Positions 1-8,526 of a stretch of DNA of 64,000 nucleotides are shown in pieces. The first letter of the stretch is position 1. Every line of letters begins with the position of its first letter. Origin of the DNA: Streptacidiphilus melanogenes (GTDB taxonomy: Bacteria > Actinomycetota > Actinomycetes > Streptomycetales > Streptomycetaceae); contig NZ_BBPP01000015.1 of NCBI RefSeq assembly GCF_000787835.1, positions 1-64,000 of the forward strand, in the 5' to 3' direction. The notes under the pieces were generated by a model that was given only the letters and a program-made list of their open reading frames with translations, had not been told where the DNA came from and ran no database searches. A program made the position numbers and the translations under genes.

Positions 1-72
1 ACGCCGCGCGCGTGCCAGCTCCGCCGCTGAGAACAACAGCAGCCGGTCCCGTTCAGTCGGAGTCAATCGCAC
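1..72 (-). CDS. ureA: Urease gamma subunit, N-terminal part (cut by the window edge)
   Basis: The first 24 codons of a leftward gene read MRLTPTERDRLLLFSAAELA and continue RARR. This is the characteristic start of urease gamma subunits, whose product is the small subunit of cytoplasmic nickel urease (urea to ammonia and CO2). The GTG start at 72 has GAGG six bases upstream. An in-frame ATG at 114 has no good ribosome site. The gene runs off the left edge, so it may be a ureA or a fused gamma-beta gene. Allantoicase further right releases urea, so urease completes nitrogen recovery from purines. Confidence 0.85.
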   Translation of the reverse strand, partial: MRLTPTERDRLLLFSAAELARARR

Positions 73-83
73 GGTGCCTCGCA

Positions 84-119
84 GTTTAGAACGCCGTTCA
101 AACGTCCCTCGCATTGAAC
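84..119 (-). promoter_or_regulatory. Inverted repeats upstream of urease
   Basis: GTTCAA (96-101) and TTGAAC (114-119) form a perfect 6-bp inverted repeat with a 12-bp gap. An imperfect palindrome lies at 84-103 (GTTTAGAACG against CGTTCAAAC). Both lie just upstream of the ureA start and could be operator half-sites. The bound regulator is unknown; the pattern does not fit a GlnR box well. Function is inferred from position only. Confidence 0.3.
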
Positions 120-161
120 CCCGACATGGGCCGCCTGTCCAGCCCAAGCCCCGGGAACACG

Positions 162-204
162 CGCAGGGGCACCCGCCCGGATGAGCCGGACGGATGCCCC
201 TGCG
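162..204 (-). terminator. Hairpin terminator downstream of galE
   Basis: A perfect 10-bp outer stem (CGCAGGGGCA at 162-171, TGCCCCTGCG at 195-204) encloses a second partly paired stem. There is no U-tract, as is common in actinobacteria. It lies between the galE stop and the urease start, both leftward, and should insulate the urease genes. Confidence 0.65.
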
Positions 205-236
205 AAGAGATCGGGCCCGAAGGGGCCCCGAGGTGC

Positions 237-1238
237 CTACACCCCCAGCACCGCCTCGCGGTGGGCGAACCAGGCCAGCGTGTCGGCGATGCCCTGCTCG
301 AGCGAGAGCTCCGGACGCCAGCCCAGCAGCCGCTCGGCCTTCCCGGTGCGGGTGAACGCGCCCGCGCTGTCGCCCGGGCGCGGCGGCGCCACCTCCACCG
401 GGAGCGCCGTGCCGGTGACCGTCTCGAAGGCCTTGATCAGCTCACGGACCGTGGTCCCCTGCCCGGTGCCCAGGTTGATCACCTCGTAGCAGTTCGGCCC
501 GTCCATCGGCAGCACCTCGTCGAAGCGCTGCACGGCGGCGACATGGGCCTGGGCGAGGTCCCAGACGTGCACGTAGTCGCGGATGCCGCTGCCGTCGCGG
601 GTCGGCCAGTCGGTGCCGGTGATCTGGAAGGGCAGGCTGTTGGCGCGCGCGTGGATCAGCTTGCCGAGCGCGTGCGAGGGCAGCGCCACCTGCAGGCCGG
701 TCCGCAGCTCCGGATCCGCGCCGATGGGGTTGAAGTAGCGCAGCGACAGGACCCGCAGCGGGGTCGCCTGGGCGGCGTCCTTGAACACCAGCTCGGTGAC
801 CATCTTGGTGCGGGCGTAGGGGGAGAGCGGGTCGAGCGCGGACTCCTCGTCCACCGAGAAGTCCTCGCCCGCGGTGTAGATCGAGGCGGAGGAGCTGAAG
901 AGCAGGCGGTCGCAGCCGTTGCGCAGCAGGTGCTCGGTGAGCGCGATCGTCTTGGCGACGTTGACGCGGTAGTACCGCAGCGGCTGGGCGACGGAGTCCG
1001 GCACGACGATCAGCGCGGCACAGTGGATCGTGGCGCTGATCTCGGGATGTTCCTCGAAGATCCGGTCGATGAGATCACCGTCGGAGATGTCGCCCTCGTA
1101 GAACACCCGCCCCTCGGTGAACTCGGCGCGGCCGGTCACCAGGTTGTCGAGCAGGACCGGTGTGATCCCGGCGTCCAGGCAGGCCGAGGCGACCGTGCTG
1201 CCGATGAAACCCGCTCCGCCGGTGATCAGGACCTTCAC
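237..1238 (-). CDS. galE: UDP-glucose 4-epimerase
   Basis: Protein of 333 residues, the usual GalE size. It interconverts UDP-glucose and UDP-galactose with bound NAD (Leloir pathway, cell-envelope sugars). The Rossmann motif GGAGFIG is at residues 7-13. The SDR catalytic residues are visible as Ser115-117 (FSSSAS) and Tyr141-x3-Lys145 (YARTK). ATG start at 1238. It stands alone, divergent from the phosphatase gene at 1533. The roughly 290-bp gap between them carries both promoters, but I could not assign clear hexamers. GalE-like epimerases can differ in sugar specificity; galE is the best call. Confidence 0.92.
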   Translation of the reverse strand: MKVLITGGAGFIGSTVASACLDAGITPVLLDNLVTGRAEFTEGRVFYEGDISDGDLIDRIFEEHPEISATIHCAALIVVPDSVAQPLRYYRVNVAKTIALTEHLLRNGCDRLLFSSSASIYTAGEDFSVDEESALDPLSPYARTKMVTELVFKDAAQATPLRVLSLRYFNPIGADPELRTGLQVALPSHALGKLIHARANSLPFQITGTDWPTRDGSGIRDYVHVWDLAQAHVAAVQRFDEVLPMDGPNCYEVINLGTGQGTTVRELIKAFETVTGTALPVEVAPPRPGDSAGAFTRTGKAERLLGWRPELSLEQGIADTLAWFAHREAVLGV

Positions 1239-1532
1239 GTTGTCGTTCCCCTCCGTAGGTGGACGGGCGTCGGCGACGACGCCCTCGGAAAGCCCGACGT
1301 TCGGCGTCTCGTGATGGTTCCGTGATCGGGGAGAGATGTTCCGGTGACCGGATGGTCGGTATGTCGTGACGCATCGGGACCCGCCTCGGCATTGCCGCAG
1401 GGCGCATCATCCGACAGGATGAAGTCCGGATATACCCCCCAAGATCCTCCGTTCCAGCTCGGAGCTGGGACAATGGGTGAGTAGCACAAGCCGCGCACAC
1501 CAGGCGCGGCCTCTTTGCAGGGCAGGAGAACG

Positions 1533-3728
1533 ATGGCGCCTAGGACGCAGCCGCCCCGGATCCCGAGCCCCGCGCACCGCCCGCCGCAGCAGAACCAGAC
1601 ACCGGACTGGCTGGAGTCGGCGGCAGCGGCGAACGGGATCGGTTCCTGGCACTGGGACATCCGCGCCGACCGCATCGTCTGCGACCAACGGGCCCTGGCC
1701 ATCCTCGGACTCGAGGAGCTCGGCCTGCAGGCAGGCGAGCGTGTGCCGGTCTGTGGGCTGCAGACGGCGGCCGCCGTGGCCGCGGTCACCGCCGAGCTGG
1801 CGGAGAGCCCGGCGCGGCAGGCGTCGATCAACTCGGAGGAGTTCCTCGCGCTGCTGCACCCCGAGGACGCGCCGGTGGTCAGGCGCCGCGTCGAGCGGGC
1901 CGTCGCCGAGCTGGGCCAGTGCGGCGCCTACTACCGCACCGTCTTTCCTGGCGGGGAGATGCACGCCGTCCGCTTCCGCGGCCGGGTGCTGGCCGATGGG
2001 AACGGCCGCCCGACCCACATGATCGGCTTCGTCTGGGACGCCACCGTCGAGCTGCACAAGCGCCGCCGCGCCGACCAGGCCGCGTCCGTGCGCGAGGAGC
2101 GGACCCTGTTCATCCGCGAGGCCGCCAAGGGCCTCTCGGAGGCGGTGACCACCGCCGACGTCGCCCGCGTCTTCACCGAGCTGCCGCTGCCCGGCATCCC
2201 GCCGGACGGACTGGTCCTCGCCGTGCTGGAGAGCGGGCGGATCCAGATCCTCGCCTCCTCCGGCTACGGCGGCGGCTCGCGCCCGCCGCACGACCACGTG
2301 CCGCTGGACGCCGACCACCCCGCCGCGCTCGCGCTGCGCACCCGCACGCCCGTCTTCCTGGCCAGCCAGGAGGAGTACCGGCAGCGGTTCCCGATGGCCT
2401 GGCCGCAGGTCGTCGGGCACCCCAAGCACGCCTGGGCGTTCCTGCCGCTGGTCGCCAGCGGGCGGCCGCTGGGCGTCTGCCTGGTCAGCTTCGACGAGGA
2501 CCGCGCCCTCGACTACGAGGAGCGGACCCTGCTCAGCACCCTCGGCGGGCTGGTCGGCCAGTCACTGGCCCGCGCCCGGCTCCACGACGCCGAGCACGAG
2601 CTGGCCGCCGGCCTGCAGCGGGTGCTGCTGCCGCGCCGCGTCCCGCCCGTCCCGGGCTTCGACGCCGTCGCCCGCTACCTGCCCGCCGGCACCGGCCTGC
2701 AGATCGGCGGCGACTGGTACGACGTCGTCCCGCTGCCGAACGGCCACGTCGGCGTCGTCATCGGCGACGTGCAGGGCCACGACGTGCACGCCGCCGGCGT
2801 CATGGGCCAGCTTCGGATCGCGCTGCGCGCCTACGCGGCGGAGGGCCACCCGCCGGCCGCGGTGATGACCCGCGCCGCGCGCTTCCTCGCCGACCTGGAC
2901 ACCGGCCACTTCGCCACCTGCCTCTACGCCGAGGTCAACGTGGACTACGGCGCGGTCTACGCCGTCCGGGCCGGCCATCTCAACCCGCTGATCCGCCGTG
3001 CGGACGGCAGCACGGCCGTCCATCACGTCGACGGCGGCCTGCCGCTCGGCGTCGACCCGGAGCAGAGCTACCCGGTCAGCCGGTTCACCCTCGACCCGGG
3101 CGACGTGCTGCTGCTGTGCACGGACGGCCTGGTGGAGACCCGCCGGATCGGCATCGACGAGGGCATGGAGCGGCTGCGACGCGTGGTCGGCGGCTGCAAG
3201 GACGTCGAGCTCTCCTCGCTCGCCGACAAGATCGCCCGGTCCGCCGCGGACAGCGCGGAGCGCGACGACGACGTGGCGCTGCTGCTGCTCCGCTGGGAGG
3301 GGCTGTCAGCTTCCCGTCCGCGCGAGCACCTGCGCCGCCGGATCGGCCAGGCGGATCTGGCGCGCATCGCCGAGGTCCGCGCGGAGCTGCGGGACGCGGT
3401 GCGCCGCTGGGGCGTCGGCGAACTCTCCGACACCGTCGAGCTGCTGGCCTCGGAGCTGGTCACCAACGCGCTCGTGCACACCGATCGCGACGCGATGCTG
3501 ACCGCGCGGCTCTCGCGCGATCCCGAGGGCGGCCAGGCACGGCTGCGGATCGAGGTCGCGGACGACTCCGACCAGTGGCCCAAGCGGCGCACCCCCGGCG
3601 AGCAGGCCTCCTCCGGACGCGGGCTGATGCTCGTCGAGGCGATGAGCGACGCCTGGGGCGTCGAGCCGAACGGGACCGGCAAGCGCATGTGGTTCGAGCT
3701 CGTCTGCCACGGCGAACTCGCGGCGTAG
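1533..3728 (+). CDS. PAS-GAF-PP2C (SpoIIE) phosphatase fused to an anti-sigma-type ATPase domain
   Basis: A 731-residue cytoplasmic regulator. Domains in order: a PAS fold (about 15-175), a GAF domain (about 190-345), an RsbU/SpoIIE-type PP2C serine phosphatase (about 375-590, with the metal motif GGDWYD and IGDVQGHD), and an RsbW-type HATPase_c domain (about 605-728, N-box SELVTNALVH and SSGRGLMLVE). Such proteins dephosphorylate and phosphorylate STAS anti-anti-sigma partners in partner-switching stress circuits. The ATG at 1533 is chosen because GGAGAA sits just upstream; a TTG 18 bases earlier lacks this. A protein with the same architecture is encoded at 51186. No cognate STAS gene or sigma factor lies nearby. 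Confidence 0.88.
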   Translation: MAPRTQPPRIPSPAHRPPQQNQTPDWLESAAAANGIGSWHWDIRADRIVCDQRALAILGLEELGLQAGERVPVCGLQTAAAVAAVTAELAESPARQASINSEEFLALLHPEDAPVVRRRVERAVAELGQCGAYYRTVFPGGEMHAVRFRGRVLADGNGRPTHMIGFVWDATVELHKRRRADQAASVREERTLFIREAAKGLSEAVTTADVARVFTELPLPGIPPDGLVLAVLESGRIQILASSGYGGGSRPPHDHVPLDADHPAALALRTRTPVFLASQEEYRQRFPMAWPQVVGHPKHAWAFLPLVASGRPLGVCLVSFDEDRALDYEERTLLSTLGGLVGQSLARARLHDAEHELAAGLQRVLLPRRVPPVPGFDAVARYLPAGTGLQIGGDWYDVVPLPNGHVGVVIGDVQGHDVHAAGVMGQLRIALRAYAAEGHPPAAVMTRAARFLADLDTGHFATCLYAEVNVDYGAVYAVRAGHLNPLIRRADGSTAVHHVDGGLPLGVDPEQSYPVSRFTLDPGDVLLLCTDGLVETRRIGIDEGMERLRRVVGGCKDVELSSLADKIARSAADSAERDDDVALLLLRWEGLSASRPREHLRRRIGQADLARIAEVRAELRDAVRRWGVGELSDTVELLASELVTNALVHTDRDAMLTARLSRDPEGGQARLRIEVADDSDQWPKRRTPGEQASSGRGLMLVEAMSDAWGVEPNGTGKRMWFELVCHGELAA

Positions 3729-3753
3729 GCCCTGTCGTCGAAGTGGCTGCGGC

Positions 3754-4749
3754 TCAGCCGTAGAGCTTCTCGAGGTCTTTGAGCTTCTGCTCGAGCGAGT
3801 CCCAGGCGCTCGCGCGCGGGACCGCCGGCATCGTGACGGTGTCGTCCTCGGCCGTCAGGTCGAAGACCCGCCTCGCGGGGCGGGGTTCGTCGGCGTTCCG
3901 GGCGGCCTCTATGGCGGGCTCCCCGGAGCCCATCTCCTCCCGCGCGGAACCCGCGGAACCAGGGGATCCGCCGGAGCGCGGCAGCTGCGGCATGCGGCGG
4001 CCGCCGCCCAGCGCGCGCAGCTGCGGCCGCTCGGCCTCCCGCCGCCGGATCCGCGCGCGGCGCTCCTCGCGCACCTCGTCCACGGCCTCGTCGAGGCTGC
4101 GGACGTTCTCCAGCAGCATCAACGACCAGGCGGCATACGTCTCGCGCGGCGCGCGCAGCCACCGCACCACGCGGATCTGCGGCAGCGGCCGCGGCACGAG
4201 GCCCTGCTCGCGCAGGGCAGCCTTGCGGGTCTGCTTGAGCGCGCGGTCGAAGAGGATCGCCGCGGAGAGGGACATCCCGGCGAAGAACTGCGGCGCGCCG
4301 CTGTGGTCGATGCCGCGCGGCGCGTGCACCCAGTTGAACCAGGCGGACGCGGCCGCGAACATCCAGACGAGACTGCGGGACCCGAGCGCGGCGTCACCGT
4401 GGCTGGCCTCGCGCACGGCGAGCACCGAGCAGAACATGGCCGCGCCGTCGAGCCCGAACGGCACGAGGTACTCCCACCCCCCGCTCAGGCCGAGGTTCTG
4501 CAGGCCGAAGCCGACCAGGCCGTGGAAGGAGAGCGCGGCCGCGACGGCCGCGCAGCAGAACAGCAGCACATAGGAGGCCGACCCGTACACGGTCTCCTTG
4601 CGCCTGCGCCGCTCCTCGCTCCGCTCCCAGGTGTCCGTCCCCTGCGGACGCCCCGCCCGGGCCCGCAGCACGACCAGCAGCACGACCACCACCAGCAGCA
4701 ACGCGGTGAGCGTCAGAACCCACCCGAGAGCACCGTCGCTCAGCCTCAT
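3754..4749 (-). CDS. DUF2637 membrane protein (SpdB-like)
   Basis: A 331-residue protein with an N-terminal membrane segment (about 7-29), then a block of hydrophobic helices (about 55-170) and a long charged C-terminal tail rich in Arg and Glu. The core, with FGLQNLGL, LDGAAMFCSVLAVR and WFNWVHAPRG, is the DUF2637 signature found in streptomycete chromosomal and plasmid spread proteins. Function is unknown; DUF2637 proteins are sometimes linked to plasmid spreading, but no plasmid genes occur here. The start at 4749 follows GGAGGAGACGGCG. It converges with the phosphatase gene, 25 bp away. Confidence 0.75.
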   Translation of the reverse strand: MRLSDGALGWVLTLTALLLVVVVLLVVLRARAGRPQGTDTWERSEERRRRKETVYGSASYVLLFCCAAVAAALSFHGLVGFGLQNLGLSGGWEYLVPFGLDGAAMFCSVLAVREASHGDAALGSRSLVWMFAAASAWFNWVHAPRGIDHSGAPQFFAGMSLSAAILFDRALKQTRKAALREQGLVPRPLPQIRVVRWLRAPRETYAAWSLMLLENVRSLDEAVDEVREERRARIRRREAERPQLRALGGGRRMPQLPRSGGSPGSAGSAREEMGSGEPAIEAARNADEPRPARRVFDLTAEDDTVTMPAVPRASAWDSLEQKLKDLEKLYG

Positions 4750-4894
4750 CGCCGTCTCCTCCCACCCTGGCAAGCCGCGCAGGGCGGGACCATCCTGACG
4801 GAGCAGGAGAGACGATCATGTGGATTTGGGACACATACACCAGAACGGGTGAATGCGCCACCGCTGGGGGCGCGAGCACCTCCCGGTCGGAGGC

Positions 4895-5668
4895 TCAGTC
4901 GAACGTGAGCCAGACCGGGGTGCCGGAGAAGGCGCGGGTCAGGCGGCGGGCCTCGGCGCGGAGTTGGGTGGCTTCGGCGGCAGGGGAGACGTCCGCGAGG
5001 GCGGCGAGGGCGGGGGCGAGGCCGACGGCGAAGCCGGTCTCCTCGCGCAGGCGCAGGGACTCGGCGTAGCCGTGGCGCGCACCGGCGACGTTGCCGTCCT
5101 CCTGGGCGATAGCGGCCAGGTGGCGCCAGGTGTAGGAGAGCAGGTGGGCGTCCTGCTGCTGCTCGGCCCCGGCGTGCGCACGCCGGTACGCGGCGCGCGC
5201 CGCGGTCGCGTCGCCGAGCAGGGCGTGGGCGATGAGGCCGCGGCGGAAGTCGAGGAGGGGACGGGCCGGGTCCTCGGGGGCGAGCAGCGCGGAGGCGCGC
5301 CCCAGCGCCGCCTGCGCCTCGTCGAGGCGGTCGTGGACCTTGGACACCGTGGCGCAGTAAGCGAGAAAGCCGCGCGCGCAGGCCGTCGCCGCGCGTTCGT
5401 GGTTGTCGCGGACGACGGCCTCGGCGGCGCGCAGCGCCGTCTCCGCGTCGTCCCAGCCGTCCCCGGTGAAGAACGCCGCCTCGATGAGCAGTTCGGCCCG
5501 TTCCACCGCGGAGCCGGGGTGGCCGTCCAGGAGCTCCGCCGCGGTCTGCCAGCAGCCGCGGGACCGCAGCAGCCAGATCTGTCCGGCGTCGGGCGTCCGC
5601 TGCTCGGGGATGTGAGCCGCCACGGAGGACTCCGACGCACGGGACCGCTGCTGCTCGGACAAGGACAC
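4895..5668 (-). CDS. Tetratricopeptide-repeat protein, function unknown
   Basis: A soluble protein of about 257 residues made almost entirely of alanine-rich helical pairs (for example FLAYCATVSKVHDRLDEAQ and WRHLAAIAQEDGNVAGARHG), as in TPR arrays of streptomycete regulators. No catalytic or DNA-binding domain is visible. The GTG at 5668 has AGGGG six bases upstream; a GTG 15 bases earlier (5683) has none. Between it and the DUF2637 gene, 145 bp hold no recognised gene. A short rightward frame at 4818 with a good ribosome site runs into this gene on the other strand and was not accepted. Confidence 0.6.
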   Translation of the reverse strand: MSLSEQQRSRASESSVAAHIPEQRTPDAGQIWLLRSRGCWQTAAELLDGHPGSAVERAELLIEAAFFTGDGWDDAETALRAAEAVVRDNHERAATACARGFLAYCATVSKVHDRLDEAQAALGRASALLAPEDPARPLLDFRRGLIAHALLGDATAARAAYRRAHAGAEQQQDAHLLSYTWRHLAAIAQEDGNVAGARHGYAESLRLREETGFAVGLAPALAALADVSPAAEATQLRAEARRLTRAFSGTPVWLTFD

Positions 5669-5758
5669 GCCATCGCCCCTCACTGCGACCGCTGTCGGCC
5701 GCCGTTGGTCCGCCCTCGGTGACGGTCATTCAACACGCGGGCCGCGACCCGCGCCAGA

Positions 5759-6559
5759 TCATGGACGCGAGGAGTTACGGACCAACTCCCGTGCGGCGGT
5801 GTTGACTGCCTGCGGCATGCCCGTCAGATCAAGCTCGAAGAGGGCCACCAGCAGCTGGTCCGCCCGGTTGCGGGCCTCGAGCGAATAACCCGCGAGGGTG
5901 AACATGGCCGGGACCAGCTCGTCACCGTGAAGGGTGTTGAGCCAGAGGCACTCGACGGCGCGCAGGTCGGCGGGCTCGGTCCAGGTGTCCACCTGGGCGA
6001 CGATCGTCGGGCCGAGCAGGCAGACGCCCTCGCGGTCCTGGGAGTCGGAGACCTCCAGCTCGCCGAAGCCGAGCCACTCCAGGTAGCGGGCGGCGGCCAG
6101 CACCGCGTCGTCCGAGGTGCGGACCGGGTGGGGCAGGAACGGCTTGCGGGCGAGGGCACGCGGCGGCTGCACCGGCCGTGCGGACGTGACCGGCGCGGGG
6201 GCCGGCGGCACCGGCCCGGGGGTGACCGGACGCACCGGCTGCACGGGCTGCACCGGCGCCGGCGCAGCGACGGGGCCGACCTGGCGCGGGCGACCGCTGG
6301 TGTCGACGGGCAGCCGCACCGTCGCCCCGCAGGCACAGGTGAACTCGGGCTGCGGCCACTGCTCGGAGCGCCCGCAGGAGGGGCAGCGCATGCTCAGCCA
6401 GGAGTCCTCCCAGGAGCGGAACCGCACCTGCACCGGCACGCCGCCCTGCAGCAGCGGGATCTTCAGAGCCGCCCCGCACGGGCACGGGAACACCGGCGGC
6501 TCGTACGCGTGCTCCCGCCTGCAGCTGGGGCAGCGGACGGGCTTGGGTGAACCTGGCAT
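5759..6559 (-). CDS. Double zinc-ribbon protein with an Mrr-like C-terminal domain
   Basis: About 266 residues. Two four-cysteine ribbons come first (CPSC..CPCG at residues 10-29 and CPSC..CACG near 60-80), then a Pro/Val-rich linker, then a domain (about 150-265) with the pattern of Mrr-type restriction-endonuclease folds: EWLGFGELEVS, IVAQVDTW and AMFTLAGYSLEARNRADQ. Where active Mrr nucleases have Q-x-K, this protein has Q-V-D, so it is probably not a nuclease. The ATG at 6559 starts right at the first ribbon; an ATG at 6655 adds a poorly conserved-looking extension. Ribosome site weak. Role unknown; nucleic-acid binding is plausible. Confidence 0.55.
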   Translation of the reverse strand: MPGSPKPVRCPSCRREHAYEPPVFPCPCGAALKIPLLQGGVPVQVRFRSWEDSWLSMRCPSCGRSEQWPQPEFTCACGATVRLPVDTSGRPRQVGPVAAPAPVQPVQPVRPVTPGPVPPAPAPVTSARPVQPPRALARKPFLPHPVRTSDDAVLAAARYLEWLGFGELEVSDSQDREGVCLLGPTIVAQVDTWTEPADLRAVECLWLNTLHGDELVPAMFTLAGYSLEARNRADQLLVALFELDLTGMPQAVNTAARELVRNSSRP

Positions 6560-6736
6560 GAGGGACCGTCCGTTCCTTCCGAGACCGTGACTCGAGACGC
6601 GACAGAGCGGGACGTTGTTTATGAGACTACGCCGCGGGCGCGCTCGCGGTTCCATGCTTCCCGATCCGGTCCGCGAGCGGAATGCCCATCCGCGCCACAG
6701 TTGGGGAAGGCGTAGCCCGAAGGGACGCCCTCGGCG

Positions 6737-7747
6737 TCAGCCGCCGATGGCCGACATCGGCCGTGCGGGACGCCGGAAGTCCGCGCTGTCGATCGCGTGA
6801 CCTGGGCCCTTGCCCGCGATGCAGGCCCGCCAGGCCGCCTCGATCCGGTCGTCGTCCGCGCCGTCGCGCAGCAGCGCGCGCAGATCGGACTCGTCCGTGG
6901 CGAAGAGGCAGTTGCGCAACTGCCCGTCGGCGGTGAGCCGGACGCGGTCGCAGCCGCCGCAGAAGGGGCGGGTGACGCTGGCGATCACGCCGACGGTGGC
7001 CTCGCCGCCGTCGATCCGCCACTGCTCGGCGGGCGCGTTGCCCTCGCGGGGGACGGGGTGCAGGGTGAAGACCGTGCCGAGGGCGGCCAGGATCTCCTCG
7101 GCGGTGACCATCCGGGCGCGGTCCCAGGCTCCCTGGGCGTCCAGCGGCATCGACTCGATGAAGCGCAGGGCGTAGCCGTGCTCGACGGCCCAGATCGCGA
7201 GGTCGCTGATCTCGTCGTCGTTGACGCCGCGCACGGGCACGGCGTTGACCTTGACCGGCGCGAGCCCGGCGGCCTTGGCGGCGGCGAGGCCGGCGAGGAC
7301 GTCCGTGAGCCGGTCGCGGCGGGTGATCGCCTGGAAGCGGTCGCGGCGCAGCGTGTCCAGGCTGACGTTGACCCGGTGCAGCCCCGCCACGCGGAGCGCG
7401 TCGGCCTGGCGGGCCAGACCGATGCCGTTGGTGGTCAGCGAGAGCTCCGGCGCGTCAGGGAGCGTGGAGAAGGCGGCGATCAGGTCCGCCAGCCCCCGCC
7501 GCAGCAGCGGCTCGCCGCCGGTCAGGCGGAGCGACCGGATGCCGAGACGGGTGGTCGCGATGCGGACCAGGCGGAGCAGTTCGCCGTCGTCGAGCAGGTC
7601 CTGCTTCGGCAGCCAGTCGAGCCCCTCGGCCGGCATGCAGTACGTACAGCGCAGGTTGCAGCGGTCGGTCAGCGAGACCCGCAGGTCCGTGTGGACCCGG
7701 CCGAAGCGGTCCAGGAGCGGGCGGGGATGCGGTGGACGTTGCTGCAT
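6737..7747 (-). CDS. moaA: GTP 3',8-cyclase, molybdenum cofactor synthesis
   Basis: A 336-residue radical-SAM enzyme that cyclises GTP in the first step of molybdopterin synthesis. The N-terminal cluster is C30-x3-C34-x2-C37 (CNLRCTYC). The C-terminal cluster is C263, C266 and C280 (FCGGCDRVRLTADGQLRNC). The protein ends in the functional Gly-Gly tail (SAIGG). The ATG at 7747 is chosen because the family starts close to the LLDRFGR motif; the longer open frame adds unrelated residues. It is divergent from the MobA/MocA-like gene at 7878. Xanthine dehydrogenase at 37.8-41.5 kb needs this cofactor. Confidence 0.93.
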   Translation of the reverse strand: MQQRPPHPRPLLDRFGRVHTDLRVSLTDRCNLRCTYCMPAEGLDWLPKQDLLDDGELLRLVRIATTRLGIRSLRLTGGEPLLRRGLADLIAAFSTLPDAPELSLTTNGIGLARQADALRVAGLHRVNVSLDTLRRDRFQAITRRDRLTDVLAGLAAAKAAGLAPVKVNAVPVRGVNDDEISDLAIWAVEHGYALRFIESMPLDAQGAWDRARMVTAEEILAALGTVFTLHPVPREGNAPAEQWRIDGGEATVGVIASVTRPFCGGCDRVRLTADGQLRNCLFATDESDLRALLRDGADDDRIEAAWRACIAGKGPGHAIDSADFRRPARPMSAIGG

Positions 7748-7865
7748 CGGCCCAGTACAACGGGCCCGGGGTCGACCGGTCCAGCGGGTGAAGCCCCGGT
7801 GAACGCCGCAGGCCCGCACGGCAGGCTTGTGTGATTCTCCAAGTACGGCGGGGTGCGGTGCGCGC

Positions 7866-7871
7866 CATGCT
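7866..7871 (+). promoter_or_regulatory. Candidate -10 box for a leaderless transcript
   Basis: CATGCT lies six bases before the GTG start at 7878, the spacing expected when transcription begins on the start codon itself. There is no ribosome site in front of the gene. The hexamer is a moderate match only. Confidence 0.4.
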
Positions 7872-7877
7872 GGGACC

Positions 7878-8453
7878 GTGGACGAGGTGATCGGCCTGCT
7901 GCTGGCCGCCGGCGGCGGACGCCGCATGGGAAACCGCCCGAAGGCCCTGCTGCCCTACGGGGGACGGCCGATGGTGGAGCACGCGCTCGGCGTGCTGCGC
8001 GCGGGCGGATGCACGCGGGTGCGGGTCGTTCTGGGGGCCGAGGCCGCGCGGGTGCTGGCCACCGCGGACCTGGACGACGCGGACGTCGTGCTGAACCCCG
8101 ACTGGGAGACCGGCATGGGGTCCTCGCTCCGCGCGGGCCTGACCGGCCTGGTGGCCGACGCGGCCCTCATCGGCCTGGTGGACACGCCCGGCGTCACCCC
8201 CGAGGCCGTCGCGCGCGTCCTCGCCTGCGGCGCGGAGCTCGCGGCCGCGAGCTACGACGGCGAACGCGGACACCCGGTGCTGATCGCTTCGCGCTTCTTC
8301 GCCGAGGCCCGCGAGGACGCGGTCGGCGACGCGGGCGCGCGGGCGCTGCTGCGCGCGCACGCGGCGGAGCTGCACCTGGTGGAGTGCGGGGACGTGGCCT
8401 CGCCCGAGGACGTGGACACCCCCGAGCAGTTGGCCCGGTTGCAGGCCCCGTAG
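7878..8453 (+). CDS. MobA/MocA-type nucleotidyltransferase (NTP transferase)
   Basis: A 191-residue protein with the NTP-transferase signature LLLAAGGGRRMG..PKALL at residues 7-26 and a metal-binding VDTPG motif near residue 95. MobA and MocA homologues attach GMP or CMP to molybdopterin; MocA serves xanthine dehydrogenase-type enzymes. The position back-to-back with moaA and the xanthine dehydrogenase genes in the same window favour a MocA-like role. Other members of this family act on sugars, so the nucleotide is not certain. GTG start at 7878, apparently leaderless. Confidence 0.72.
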   Translation: MDEVIGLLLAAGGGRRMGNRPKALLPYGGRPMVEHALGVLRAGGCTRVRVVLGAEAARVLATADLDDADVVLNPDWETGMGSSLRAGLTGLVADAALIGLVDTPGVTPEAVARVLACGAELAAASYDGERGHPVLIASRFFAEAREDAVGDAGARALLRAHAAELHLVECGDVASPEDVDTPEQLARLQAP

Positions 8454-8485
8454 GGCGTGGGGAAAGCGCGGGGAGTGCCCACGCC
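8454..8485 (+). terminator. Hairpin after the nucleotidyltransferase gene
   Basis: GGCGTGGG (8454-8461) pairs with CCCACGCC (8478-8485) around a 16-nt loop, directly after the stop codon and before the convergent IclR gene. No U-tract. Confidence 0.45.
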
Positions 8486-8526
8486 AGGACTGCCGTGCCC
8501 GGGTCCCGCGGGTCCCGAGCCCGTGA

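Noticed and set aside
1239-1532. Stress-sigma promoter (GGGTGA-like) before the first PP2C gene
   Set aside because: GGGTGA occurs near 1474 but no matching upstream hexamer at suitable spacing was convincing.
4818-5069. Short rightward frame starting MWIWDTYTRTGE with a good ribosome site (GGAGAG)
   Set aside because: After about 20 codons it runs antisense through the TPR gene and shows only the Arg/Ser-rich composition of a shadow frame. A tiny leader peptide cannot be excluded but has no further support.
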